Assembly: GCA_004366385.1 (NCBI GenBank)
Contig: SIRU01000034.1
Span: 1 to 64,000, forward strand
Length of the DNA stretch: 64,000 nucleotides
Source: Actinomycetota bacterium
GTDB lineage: Bacteria; Actinomycetota; Thermoleophilia; Gaiellales; Gaiellaceae
Direction of reading: 5' to 3'
Shown: one piece after another, positions 7,410-15,678 of the stretch
How the letters are laid out: every line of letters begins with the position of its first letter
Numbering within the stretch: the first letter of the stretch is position 1
The notes under the pieces: model-generated
Database searches by the model: none
Told to the model about the DNA's origin: nothing
What the model saw: the letters and a program-made list of their open reading frames with translations, nothing else
Program-made: the position numbers and the translations under genes

Positions 7410-8852
7410 TTGGCGCTGCCCCGTGACCTCCGCGAGTGGATCGCGCTCCTCGAGCGCGAGGGCGAGCTGCACCGGGTCGCGGCCGAGGTCGACCCCGACC
7501 TCGAGATCACGGAGATCGTCGACCGCACGGTCAAGGCCGGCGGGCCGGCGCTCTTCTTCGAGAACCCGAAGGGCTCGTCGCACCCGCTTCTCATCAACCA
7601 GTTCGGCACCGAGCGGCGCATGTGCCTCGCGTTCGGCGTCGAGCGGCTCGACGACGTCGCGGCCAAGCTCGGCGACGTGCTCGAGATGCAGCCGCCCGAA
7701 GGGCTGCGCGAGAAGGTCAAGGGGCTCCTCAAGCTCAAGTCGATCGCCGACTCCCGCCCCAAGCAGGTCTCGAAGGGCGCCTGCCAGGAGGTCGTCCTCG
7801 AAGGGGACGACGTCGATCTCGGCCTGCTCCCCGTCCAGCGTTGCTGGCCTGGTGACCCGGCGCCGTTCATCACGCTCCCCGCGGTCATCACGGCGGATCC
7901 CAAGACCGGCACGCGCAACGTCGGCATGTACCGGATGCAGGTCATCGACAAGAGCTCGACCTTCATGCACTGGCAGCTGCACAAGGACGGGCGCGCCGAC
8001 CTGCTCGCCGCGGAGGACGGGCGCATACCCGTCGCGGTTGCGATCGGGCTCGACCCGGTCACCGCCTACTCCGCGAGCGCGCCGCTCCCGAAGCACCTCG
8101 ACGAGTTCATGCTTGCGGGCTTCCTGCGCGGCGAGCCGGTCGAGCTCGTGAAGTGCAAGACCGTTCCGCTGGAGGTGCCCGCGAACGCGGAGATCGTCCT
8201 CGAGGGCTGGGTGGCGAAGGACGACACCGGGATCGAGGGGCCGTTCGGCGATCACACCGGCTACTACTCGCACGCGGAGCCGTTCCCGATCTTCCGCCTG
8301 AGCGCGATGACGATGCGAAAGGACGCGATCTACGCGTCGATCGTCGTCGGCAAGCCTCCCGCCGAGGACGCCTGGCTCGGGAAGGCAACCGAGCGCATCT
8401 TCCTCCCGGCCGTGCGCATGACCCTCCCGGAGATCGTCGACTACGACCTCCCGGTCGCGGGCGCGTTCCACAACTGCGTCATCGTCTCCATCCGCAAGAC
8501 CTACCCCGGCCACGCGCAGAAGGTCATGCACGCGCTCTGGGGCCTCGGGATGCTGTCGCTCTCGAAGGCGATCGTCGTCGTCGACGAGCACGTGGACGTC
8601 CACGACTACGAGGACGTCTTCTTCCGCGTCACCGCCAACGTCGACCCGAAGCGCGACGTGCTCATCAGCGAAGGGCCGCTCGACCACCTCGACCACGCGC
8701 CGGGGCGGCAGTTCTACGGCGGCAAGCTGGGGATCGACGCGACGCACAAGCTCCCCGAGGAGGACGCGCGACCGTGGCCGGAGGAGATCGAGATGAGCGA
8801 CGAGATCAAGGATCTGGTGACGCGCCGCTGGGCCGAGTACCGCCTCCCCTGA
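7410..8852 (+). CDS. UbiD-family prenylated-FMN decarboxylase (probable menaquinone branch, MqnL-like)
   Basis: 480 residues, full UbiD length. Family landmarks include RDLREWIALLE at the N-terminus, GGPALFFENPKG, LLPVQRCWPGDPAPFITLP, TRNVGMYRMQV, HWQLHKDG and EGPFGDHTGYYS near residue 290, with the acidic and Arg residues used in prFMN-dependent decarboxylation. UbiD enzymes remove an aromatic ring carboxylate. A UbiX-type prFMN synthase (11554) and futalosine-pathway genes are in the same block, so I infer it acts late in menaquinone synthesis, the role proposed for MqnL. TTG 7410 is the only start near the N-terminal motif. Confidence 0.9.
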   Translation: MALPRDLREWIALLEREGELHRVAAEVDPDLEITEIVDRTVKAGGPALFFENPKGSSHPLLINQFGTERRMCLAFGVERLDDVAAKLGDVLEMQPPEGLREKVKGLLKLKSIADSRPKQVSKGACQEVVLEGDDVDLGLLPVQRCWPGDPAPFITLPAVITADPKTGTRNVGMYRMQVIDKSSTFMHWQLHKDGRADLLAAEDGRIPVAVAIGLDPVTAYSASAPLPKHLDEFMLAGFLRGEPVELVKCKTVPLEVPANAEIVLEGWVAKDDTGIEGPFGDHTGYYSHAEPFPIFRLSAMTMRKDAIYASIVVGKPPAEDAWLGKATERIFLPAVRMTLPEIVDYDLPVAGAFHNCVIVSIRKTYPGHAQKVMHALWGLGMLSLSKAIVVVDEHVDVHDYEDVFFRVTANVDPKRDVLISEGPLDHLDHAPGRQFYGGKLGIDATHKLPEEDARPWPEEIEMSDEIKDLVTRRWAEYRLP

Positions 8853-8905
8853 CACGCATCCGCCGAACACGTCAGAATCGCCGCGTCGCGACAAGCGTCA
8901 CGTCG

Positions 8906-8935
8906 TTGACAGCGGCGAGGGGCGAGCGATTGAAT
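8906..8935 (+). promoter_or_regulatory. Possible promoter TTGACA-N18-TTGAAT before the qcr genes
   Basis: TTGACA (8906-8911), 18 nt, TTGAAT (8930-8935), then 16 nt to the TTG start of qcrA. The -35 is perfect, the -10 weak. Confidence 0.35.
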
Positions 8936-8951
8936 CCAGCCAGGGTCGGTC

Positions 8952-9875
8952 TTGAGCGATAACGGAAACGACACTCCGCACCTCCCGGGCCCGAGCCTCT
9001 GGCCGATCGCCTTCGCGATCGGCGTCGCGCTCCTCCTCCTCGGCCTCGTCATCAGCTGGCTCGTCGCGCTGATCGGCGCGATCGTCGCCGTCGTCTTCGG
9101 GCTGCTGTGGGGGCGCGACGCGACGGGCGAGGTGCGCGCCGAGGCGCCGCCGATCCAGCCGGAGACGCCCGCGGACGACCCGGGCGCGGTCGAGGGGGCG
9201 GTCCAGGAGACGCTCCCGGGCTACACGCGCTCCCGCTTCCTCGAGGCGTCGCTGATCGGCCTTGCGGGCGGCATGGGCGCCGTGCTCACGCTGCCGGTGC
9301 TCGGGTTCATGGTGCTGCCGTCCTTCACCAACGTGGAGGAGGACGAGGCCGACCTCGGCCCGCTCGAGAACTTCCCGGAGGGGCAGTACGTCATCGCGAC
9401 CTACCTCGCGGTGCCGGCGCAGGGCGAGGTCACGCGGCGGACGGCGTTCGTCCGCAACAACGGCCCCACCGACGACGGCGAGCCGAGCTTCACGATCCTC
9501 TACAGCCGCTGCGTCCATCTCGGCTGCCCGGTGCAGCCGAACGGGCCGATCGACGAGACCGCGATGACCGAGATCGAGGGCGGGGTCGAGCTCCGGCCCG
9601 TGCTCGCGCAGTCCTTCGGATGCCCGTGCCACGGCGGCCAGTACGACGCCGAGGGCAACCGCACGGCCGGCCCGCCGGTGCGCTCCATGGATCGCTACAC
9701 GTTCTCGATCCGCAACGGCCGGCTCGTCCTCGGCGAGCTGTACGCGGTCGGGAACGTGTCCGGCGCCGGCGCCAACGCGACGATCTCGAGGTACCCGTGG
9801 TCGGTGCCCGGGACGCACGTCGACGGCGTCTCGGCGTGGCTGTACCCCATCGTCCCGAGCCAGGTGACGGGGTAG
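8952..9875 (+). CDS. qcrA: Rieske iron-sulfur subunit of quinol-cytochrome c reductase
   Basis: 307 residues. Two N-terminal helices (about residues 16-53) precede a third helix LIGLAGGMGAVLTLPVLGFMVL (part shown) around residue 100, then the soluble Rieske domain. The [2Fe-2S] ligands are in CVHLGCPV (near 195) and FGCPCHGGQYD (near 223), and the disulfide cysteines are present in both motifs. It takes electrons from menaquinol and passes them to the cytochrome c domain. The extra N-terminal helices lengthen it compared with Bacillus QcrA. TTG 8952 is the only start before the first helix; qcrB follows after 7 nt. Confidence 0.92.
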   Translation: MSDNGNDTPHLPGPSLWPIAFAIGVALLLLGLVISWLVALIGAIVAVVFGLLWGRDATGEVRAEAPPIQPETPADDPGAVEGAVQETLPGYTRSRFLEASLIGLAGGMGAVLTLPVLGFMVLPSFTNVEEDEADLGPLENFPEGQYVIATYLAVPAQGEVTRRTAFVRNNGPTDDGEPSFTILYSRCVHLGCPVQPNGPIDETAMTEIEGGVELRPVLAQSFGCPCHGGQYDAEGNRTAGPPVRSMDRYTFSIRNGRLVLGELYAVGNVSGAGANATISRYPWSVPGTHVDGVSAWLYPIVPSQVTG

Positions 9876-9882
9876 CGGCGGC

Positions 9883-10692
9883 GTGGCGAAGGTCAAGACC
9901 CGGCGCCAGCTCGCCGTCGAGACAGCGGTGCTCGCGCCCCTCGACTGGATCGACGAGCGCACGGGCGCCGTCCGCGGCACGAAGTGGTTCCTCTTCCGCA
10001 ACGTCCCGCGCGACATCTCGTGGGCGCAGACGCTCGGCTTCGCCACGCTCATCGCCTTCGCGGCCCAGGCGCTGACCGGCGCGATCCTGGCGATGTACTA
10101 CAAGCCGTCCTCCGAGATCGACCCGACGACCGGCAAGCCGATCGCGTACGCGTCGATCGAGCACATCACGAGCGAGCTCACGCTGGGCTGGCTCGTGCGC
10201 GGCATGCACCGCTGGGGTGCGAGCGTGTTCGTGATCCTCCTCTTCCTGCACATGGGCCGCGTGTTCCTGTTCGGCGCCTACAAGTACCCGCGCGAGCTCC
10301 AGTGGATCACCGGCGTGCTCCTCCTCGTCACGGGGATGCTCATGGGCTTCACGGGCTACCTGCTGCCGTGGGATCAGACTGCGTACTGGGCGACCGTCGT
10401 CGGGATCAACCTGAACGGCACGGCGCCCTTCGCGGGGCCGTGGCTCGCGCAGTTCCTCGCCGGCGGGCCCGAGATCGGGGCCGACACGCTGGCGAAGTGG
10501 TACGCGCTGCACATGCTCCTGATCCCGGGCGCGGTCATCGCGCTCATCGGCGTCCACCTGTACCTCGTCACGCGGCTCGGGGTCGTGTCCCCGCCGTGGT
10601 CGAAGGAGCAGGCGGGCCGCATCCGGGGCGAGGCGCCGGCGCCGGAGGGCGCGCGCGAAGGCCTCGTCCGCGGCTCCGGAGGAGGCGACTGA
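9883..10692 (+). CDS. qcrB: Cytochrome b (b6-like N-terminal half) of the menaquinol reductase
   Basis: 269 residues, four core helices. The haem ligands are visible as two His pairs: RGMHRWGA and LFLHMGR, and YALHMLLIPG and IGVHLYLVTR, with 14 residues between members of a helix pair as in b6-type proteins. GYLLPWDQTAYWA is the quinone-site loop. By hand alignment the residue matching the Bacillus/b6 Cys that binds the extra haem c-i is Thr (start of QTLGFATLI), so that haem may be missing. A hydrophilic C-terminal tail overlaps the next gene by one nt (TGATG). Confidence 0.92.
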   Translation: MAKVKTRRQLAVETAVLAPLDWIDERTGAVRGTKWFLFRNVPRDISWAQTLGFATLIAFAAQALTGAILAMYYKPSSEIDPTTGKPIAYASIEHITSELTLGWLVRGMHRWGASVFVILLFLHMGRVFLFGAYKYPRELQWITGVLLLVTGMLMGFTGYLLPWDQTAYWATVVGINLNGTAPFAGPWLAQFLAGGPEIGADTLAKWYALHMLLIPGAVIALIGVHLYLVTRLGVVSPPWSKEQAGRIRGEAPAPEGAREGLVRGSGGGD

Positions 10693-11504
10693 TGGCGCGC
10701 GACCTCGGCGAGCGCAACCGCGAGTGGTTCGCGCGCTACAAGGACGACGTCAAGAAGGAGGGCAAGCCCTTCTTCCCGCGCGCGATGCTCCACGACACGA
10801 TCATGGGGCTGGTCACGATCCTCGTGATGATCGGTCTCGCGGTCGTCTGGTACTACGACGCCGACGGCACCGAGCCGGGGATCCTCGGCCCCTGGTACAC
10901 GGAACCGGCGGAGCCGGGGACGACCGACTTCATCCCGCGGCCCGACTGGTACTTCTACTTCCTCTTCTACCTCCTCCGGATCTTCGAGTGGCCGGAGACG
11001 GTCTTCATCGCGACGGTCGGGATCCCGACGGTCGCGCTCGTCCTGCTGCTCGGGCTGCCGTTCTACGACCGGCGCCCGGAGCGCCGCCCGTCGCGGCGGC
11101 CGGTGGCGATGGTCGCCGCCGTCCTGACCGTGGTCTCGATGGGCGTCCTGACCTGGAAGGGCGCGACCGCGACCGAGGCGCTCGGGTCGGAGCTGATCGA
11201 GCTGGTGCCGGAGTGGGCGGAGGAGCAGGGCTTCGCGGACGACGAGCAGGCGGTCGCCGGGGCGGACCTCTTCGCCGTCAGCGGCTGCCTGAACTGCCAC
11301 ACCTACCTCGGCCAGGGGTCCGCGAACCTCGGCGCGCCGGACCTCTCGGCGGTGGGGCGCACGAACGACGCGGCGTACTTCGTCCAGTACCTCGCGAACC
11401 CGGCGCAGTTCGGGAACACGGTCATGGGGTCGTACTCGTACCTCGGCCAGGAGAACCTCGAGGCGCTCGGCGCATTCCTCGAGGCCTCGAAGGGCGGCGG
11501 GTAG
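10692..11504 (+). CDS. qcrC: Subunit IV-like cytochrome b C-terminal half fused to cytochrome c
   Basis: 270 residues. The first part (to about residue 165) is the subunit IV half of cytochrome b with DFIPRPDWYFYFLFYLLRIFEW carrying the PDWY-type Qo motif (shown here as RPDWYFYF). The remaining about 100 residues are a mono-haem cytochrome c domain: haem motif CLNCH near 198 and a distal Met in GNTVMGSYSYL. This subunit IV-cytochrome c fusion is the Bacillus QcrC plan, not the usual actinobacterial QcrCAB plan with a di-haem c subunit. ATG overlaps the qcrB stop by one nt, so the two are translationally coupled. Confidence 0.92.
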   Translation: MARDLGERNREWFARYKDDVKKEGKPFFPRAMLHDTIMGLVTILVMIGLAVVWYYDADGTEPGILGPWYTEPAEPGTTDFIPRPDWYFYFLFYLLRIFEWPETVFIATVGIPTVALVLLLGLPFYDRRPERRPSRRPVAMVAAVLTVVSMGVLTWKGATATEALGSELIELVPEWAEEQGFADDEQAVAGADLFAVSGCLNCHTYLGQGSANLGAPDLSAVGRTNDAAYFVQYLANPAQFGNTVMGSYSYLGQENLEALGAFLEASKGGG

Positions 11505-11539
11505 GCCGCTACACCGCCCCGAGAGTCGCGACCCGCGCG

Positions 11540-11545
11540 TACGCT
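11540..11545 (+). promoter_or_regulatory. -10 box TACGCT of ubiX (leaderless)
   Basis: TACGCT lies eight nt before ATG 11554, giving the second half of the quinone block its own promoter. Confidence 0.5.
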
Positions 11546-11553
11546 TTCCGCCG

Positions 11554-12141
11554 ATGCGCGTCTTCCTCGGCGTGACCGGCGCTTCCGGCGCTCCGTACGC
11601 CGAGCGGCTCCTTCGCGCGCTCGTCGAGGCCGGCTGCGAGGTCGGGGTCTGCGCGTCGCGCTCCGGCGTCGAGGTGCTCGCGACGGAGCTCTACCGCGAC
11701 CCGTCGCTCCCGCGCGAGGAGGTGCTCTCACGCTTCGTCGGCGACGGGGGCCAGCAGGTGACGGTGTACGCCGAGGGCGACTTCTCCAGCCCGTACGCGA
11801 GCGGCTCCGCGAAGGTCGACGCGTACGTGATCTGCCCGTGCTCCATGGCGACCGTGGGCACGCTCGCGTCCGGCGCGATGCAGAACCTGATCCACCGCGC
11901 CGCCTCGGTCGCGCTCAAGGAGCGCCGCACGCTCGTGCTCGTGCCGCGCGAGACGCCGCTCTCGTCGATCCACCTGCGCGGGCTCGCGACGCTGAACGAG
12001 GCGGGCGCGGTCGTCCTGTTCGCGGCGCCGGGCTTCTACCACGGCGCCGAGACCGTGGCAGACCTCGTGAACTTCGTCGTCGCCCGCTGCCTCGACCAGC
12101 TCGGGATCGACAACTCGCTCGTCGCGAGGTGGGGCCAGTGA
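11554..12141 (+). CDS. ubiX: UbiX-family flavin prenyltransferase
   Basis: 195 residues, full length. VFLGVTGASGAPYAERLL at the N-terminus is the FMN-binding GASG motif; ICPCSMATVGTLASG and LVLVPRETPLSSIHLR are the other two family signatures, and the C-terminal PGFYHGAETVADLVNFVV is conserved. The enzyme joins dimethylallyl phosphate to FMN to make prFMN, the cofactor of UbiD enzymes such as the one at 7410. A TACGCT -10 lies eight nt upstream. Its TGA overlaps the next start by four nt (GTGA). Confidence 0.93.
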   Translation: MRVFLGVTGASGAPYAERLLRALVEAGCEVGVCASRSGVEVLATELYRDPSLPREEVLSRFVGDGGQQVTVYAEGDFSSPYASGSAKVDAYVICPCSMATVGTLASGAMQNLIHRAASVALKERRTLVLVPRETPLSSIHLRGLATLNEAGAVVLFAAPGFYHGAETVADLVNFVVARCLDQLGIDNSLVARWGQ

Positions 12142-12866
12142 CCCACGAGACCGGGACGCTCGCGCCGGCCGAGGTGCGTGGGATGTTCGACCGCATCGCG
12201 CCCGTCTACGACGCGATGAACCGCGTCATGACCGCGGGGCTCGACCGCCGCTGGCGCAAGCTCGCGGTGCGCGAGGTGGTGTGGCCCGGCGACCGCGTGC
12301 TCGACGCGTGCTGCGGGACCGGCGACTTCGCGGTCGAGGCCGAGCGCCGCGGGGGTCGCGTGACCGGGCTCGACTTCTCCGAGAAGATGCTCGAGCGCGC
12401 ACGCAAGAAGTCCGGCGCGATCGAGTGGGTGCAAGGTGATGCGCTCGCGATGCCGTTCGCGGACGGCGAGTTCGACGCGGTCACCGTCGGCTTCGGCGTC
12501 CGCAACCTCGAGGACCTCGCGCGCGGCTTCGCGGAGGTCGCGCGCGTGCTGCGGCCCGGCGGGAGGATCGCGGTGCTGGAGATCACGCGCCCGCGGGGTC
12601 TCCTGCGCCCGTTCTTCCGGCTCTGGCTCGACGTGCTCGTGCCGTTCGCGGGCAGGGTGCTCCCGGGCGGCAAGGCGTACACGTACCTTCCTGCCAGCGT
12701 GCGCCGCTTCCCCGGCCCCGAGGACCTCTCCGCGCTGATGGAGGCCGCGGGCTTCTCAGGCGTCCGCTATCGGCTCCTCGGCGGCGGGAGTGTCGCGCTG
12801 CACACGGCGGTGCGCCCGAGCGCAAGTGGCTCAGAGCCACAAGGTCTCGAAGGCGGGGTGCTGTGA
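12138..12866 (+). CDS. menG: Demethylmenaquinone methyltransferase (UbiE/MenG family)
   Basis: 242 residues. N-terminal VRGMFDRIAPVYDAMNRVM is the UbiE signature; SAM motif I is VLDACCGTGDFAVEA, then VTGLDFSEKML, GDALAMPFADGEFDAVTVGFG (part) and VLRPGGRIAVLEITRP. It methylates the naphthoquinone ring, the last step of menaquinone synthesis. GTG 12138 overlaps the ubiX stop by four nt. The C-terminus carries an added ASGSEPQGLEGGVL tail that is encoded by a 22-bp palindromic repeat shared with the cyclase gene, so the tail may be a recent insertion. Confidence 0.9.
   Translation: MTHETGTLAPAEVRGMFDRIAPVYDAMNRVMTAGLDRRWRKLAVREVVWPGDRVLDACCGTGDFAVEAERRGGRVTGLDFSEKMLERARKKSGAIEWVQGDALAMPFADGEFDAVTVGFGVRNLEDLARGFAEVARVLRPGGRIAVLEITRPRGLLRPFFRLWLDVLVPFAGRVLPGGKAYTYLPASVRRFPGPEDLSALMEAAGFSGVRYRLLGGGSVALHTAVRPSASGSEPQGLEGGVL
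12822..12843 (+). repeat. 22-bp palindrome-centred repeat at the 3' end of menG (copy 2)
   Basis: Core GTGGCTCAGAGCCAC (12827-12841). It equals copy 1 (5314-5335) except for the central base, which is what an inverted copy of the same palindrome would show. Confidence 0.6.
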
Positions 12867-13759
12867 TCGCCGCGGCTCAGGAGGTTCTCGCCGAGGCCAG
12901 GCCGTTCCTCGAGGAGCTCGAGACACGGCTTGCGGACGAGGTTCGCGGGCATCCCGGGCTGGTCGCGGCCGTCGGCGAGAACGCGATCTCGGCCGGCGGC
13001 AAGCGACTGCGCCCCGTTCTCGTTCACCTCACCTCGCCCGACCGTGAGCGCGCACTACGAGGGGGAGTCGCCGTGGAGCTCGCGCACGTCGCGACGCTCG
13101 TCCATGACGACCTCATCGACGGCGCGAAGCTCAGGCGTGGCCGCATGTCCGCGTGGCACGAGCACGGGGAAGACGCAGCGCGCGCCGGCGGCGACTACCT
13201 CTTCGCCCGCGCGTTCTCGGGGCTCGCCCGCGCGGGCGACCTCGAGGGCGTCGAGATCCTCGCGCGCGCCTGCCTCGACCTCGCGCGCGGCGAGGCGCTG
13301 CAGCGGCTCCAGTCCCACGACCCCTCGACGACCGTGGAGGCGTACCTCGAGCGGATCTCGTTGAAGACCGCGAGGCTCTTCGAGGCGGCGTGCCTGCTCG
13401 GCTCGCGCGACGCGCGCGTGGGCGCGTTCGGGCTCGCGCTCGGGATCGCGTTCCAGATCGCGGACGACATCCTCGACTGCGTCGGCGACACGATCGAGAC
13501 GGGGAAGATCCCGGGCGCCGACCTGCGCGAGGGCGTCCCCACGCTCCCGCTGCTCCTCGCCGCGCGCGAGGACGAGATCGTGCGCCGCGCCCTCGCCGGC
13601 GGCCCGCTCGAAGGGGCGCTCGTGCGCGTCGCCGCGACCGGCGCGTTGGACGAGTCCCGCGCGCTGGCCCTCGACTACGCTAGGCGCTCGAGGCCGATGC
13701 CGTCCGACGAGCCCGAGCTGGAGGCCCTCACGCACATCGTCATCGACCGGGAGAGCTAG
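12863..13759 (+). CDS. Polyprenyl diphosphate synthase (trans-isoprenyl chain elongation)
   Basis: 298 residues. GGKRLRPVLVHL is the IPP-binding region, HDDLIDGAKLRRGR gives the first Asp-rich motif (DDLID) near residue 75, GDYLFARAF and YLERISLKTARLFEA follow, and QIADDILDCVGD near 190 gives the second DDxxD. These enzymes make the long isoprenoid chain of menaquinone. The gene is slightly shorter than usual (about 320-340 residues). GTG 12863 overlaps the menG stop by four nt, so it belongs to the quinone operon. Confidence 0.9.
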   Translation: MIAAAQEVLAEARPFLEELETRLADEVRGHPGLVAAVGENAISAGGKRLRPVLVHLTSPDRERALRGGVAVELAHVATLVHDDLIDGAKLRRGRMSAWHEHGEDAARAGGDYLFARAFSGLARAGDLEGVEILARACLDLARGEALQRLQSHDPSTTVEAYLERISLKTARLFEAACLLGSRDARVGAFGLALGIAFQIADDILDCVGDTIETGKIPGADLREGVPTLPLLLAAREDEIVRRALAGGPLEGALVRVAATGALDESRALALDYARRSRPMPSDEPELEALTHIVIDRES

Positions 13760-13762
13760 AAG

Positions 13763-14920
13763 GTGGCCGTCGCCGAGCTACGAGCCTTGGAGCCGATACG
13801 CGAGAAGGTCGAGGCCGGCGCGCGCCTGGACTTCGACGACGGGCTTGCGCTCCTCGAGTCGGACGACCTGCTCGCGCTCGGCGAGCTCGCGGACACGGCG
13901 CGGCGCCTGCGCGGCGGCACGGACGAGGTCTACTTCGTCCAGAACCTGTACGTGAACCAGACGAACGTCTGCCGCGTGAAGTGCAAGTTCTGCGCGTTCG
14001 CGGCGACGCAGAAGCAGGAGCACGCCTACACGATCACCGCCGAGGAGCTGGTCGAGGACGTCCTCCGCCAGCGTGAAGTCACGGGGTTCACCGAGATCCA
14101 CATGGTCAACGGCGAGAACCCGCACGTCGACTTCGAGTTCTACCGCGGGACGATCGCCGCGCTCCACGACGTACTCCCCGACGTACACCTCAAGTGCTAC
14201 ACGGCGTCCGAGATCCACCACATGACGACGCTCTCCGGGCTCACGCACGAGCAGGTGCTGCGGGAGCTGAAGAACGCGGGGCTCGGGTCACTCCCGGGCG
14301 GCGGCGCGGAAGTGTTCGCCGACCGCGTCCGGCGGCTCGTCGCGCCCGGGAAGGAGTCCCCGGAGATCTGGTTCCACGTCCACGACACTGCGCACAAGCT
14401 CGGCATCCCAACCCACTGCACGATGCTGTACGGGCACGTCGAGACGTACGAGGAGCGCGTCGACCACGTCATCCGTCTGCGCGCGCAGCAGGACGAGACG
14501 GGTGGCTTCCTCGCGTTCATCCCGCTCGCGTTCCACCCCGAGAACACCGTCTTCGAGCGGCGCGGCTGGCGGCATACGACCGGCGCCGACGACCTGAAGA
14601 TGCTCGCGTTCTCGCGCCTGATGCTCGACAACGTCCCGAACATCAAGGCCTACTGGATCATGATGGGGATGCCGCTCGCAGCTGTCGCGCTCCACTTCGG
14701 AGCCAACGACGTGCAGGGAACGGTCGTGCGCGAGGAGATCTTCCACGCTGCGGGCGCCGTCACCGAGACGGAGCAGAAGATCGAGGAGCTGGTGCGGTTC
14801 GTACGCGAGGCGGGCCGGATTCCGGTCCAGCGCGACACGCTGTACCGGGAGATCCGAAGGTGGGGGGCGCACGAGGGCGAGGCAAGCCTCGCCCCGACGA
14901 CCAGCGGCGGCACGGCGTGA
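13763..14920 (+). CDS. mqnE: Aminodeoxyfutalosine synthase (radical SAM)
   Basis: 385 residues. CRVKCKFCAF near residue 72 is the CxxxCxxC [4Fe-4S]/SAM motif. IHMVNGENPHVDFEFY and LPGGGAEVFADRVR are typical of the MqnE/MqnC family, and the C-terminal IPVQRDTLYREI is shared with the neighbouring mqnC. MqnE condenses 3-[(1-carboxyvinyl)oxy]benzoate (the MqnA product) with SAM to give aminodeoxyfutalosine. GTG 13763 lies three nt after the synthase stop; the TGA overlaps the mqnA start by four nt. Confidence 0.93.
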   Translation: MAVAELRALEPIREKVEAGARLDFDDGLALLESDDLLALGELADTARRLRGGTDEVYFVQNLYVNQTNVCRVKCKFCAFAATQKQEHAYTITAEELVEDVLRQREVTGFTEIHMVNGENPHVDFEFYRGTIAALHDVLPDVHLKCYTASEIHHMTTLSGLTHEQVLRELKNAGLGSLPGGGAEVFADRVRRLVAPGKESPEIWFHVHDTAHKLGIPTHCTMLYGHVETYEERVDHVIRLRAQQDETGGFLAFIPLAFHPENTVFERRGWRHTTGADDLKMLAFSRLMLDNVPNIKAYWIMMGMPLAAVALHFGANDVQGTVVREEIFHAAGAVTETEQKIEELVRFVREAGRIPVQRDTLYREIRRWGAHEGEASLAPTTSGGTA

Positions 14921-15678
14921 TCCGCCTCGGCCGCATCTCGTACGTGAACATGGCGCCGCTCTTCCACGGGCTCGAGGTCGACGTCGAGGAGGTCATCGGC
15001 GTTCCGACCGAGCTCAACCGGATGCTGCTCGCGGGGGAGATCGACGTCGCGCCGATCCCGTCCATCGAGTACGCGCGGAACGCGTCGCGGCTGCGGATCC
15101 TGCCGCGCCTGTGCGTCTCGTCGGAAGGTGCGGTCGAGTCGATCCAGCTCGTGACGCGTATCCCGTTCGGGCAGGTGCGCTCGGTCGCCGTGACCCCGGA
15201 GAGCGCGACCTCGGTCGTCCTCACGAGGATCCTGCTGCCGAAGGCGGAGATCCTCCCGCTCGAGGCCGATGCCGACGCGACGCTGCTCATCGGGGACGCC
15301 GCGCTCAAGAGCGCCTTCGAGGACCCGACGCCGCACTACGACCTCGGCAGGCTGTGGCTCGAGCGAACCGGGCTGCCGATGGTGTTCGCGGTCTGGGCCG
15401 CGCCGGAGCCCGTCGCCGAGGGGCTGCTCGACCTCGAGCACGCGCTCGTCGCGTCCGTCCGGCTCGCGCGCTCCGAGCCGGAACGACTCGCGCGGCTGGC
15501 GAGCGAGACGTACGGCTACCCACCCGGTTTCCTCGCGCGCTACTTCGAGAAGCTCCGCTACAGCTTCGGGCCGCGCGAGCGGGCCGGCCTCTACACCTTC
15601 CTCGAGATGGCGCGCGACGTGGGCGAGCTCGAGCACGTCCCGGAGCTCAGGTTCGTCCGCGAGGGAGTGCCCGCGTGA
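14917..15678 (+). CDS. mqnA: Chorismate dehydratase of the futalosine pathway
   Basis: 253 residues. LGRISYVNMAPLFHGL at the N-terminus and AGEIDVAPIPSIEYARN are MqnA signatures of this periplasmic-binding-protein-like fold; LLIGDAALKSAF and GLPMVFAVWAAPEP follow. It dehydrates chorismate to 3-[(1-carboxyvinyl)oxy]benzoate, the first committed step. GTG 14917 overlaps mqnE by four nt and its own stop overlaps mqnC by four nt, so the three genes are translated as a coupled set. Confidence 0.93.
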   Translation: MIRLGRISYVNMAPLFHGLEVDVEEVIGVPTELNRMLLAGEIDVAPIPSIEYARNASRLRILPRLCVSSEGAVESIQLVTRIPFGQVRSVAVTPESATSVVLTRILLPKAEILPLEADADATLLIGDAALKSAFEDPTPHYDLGRLWLERTGLPMVFAVWAAPEPVAEGLLDLEHALVASVRLARSEPERLARLASETYGYPPGFLARYFEKLRYSFGPRERAGLYTFLEMARDVGELEHVPELRFVREGVPA

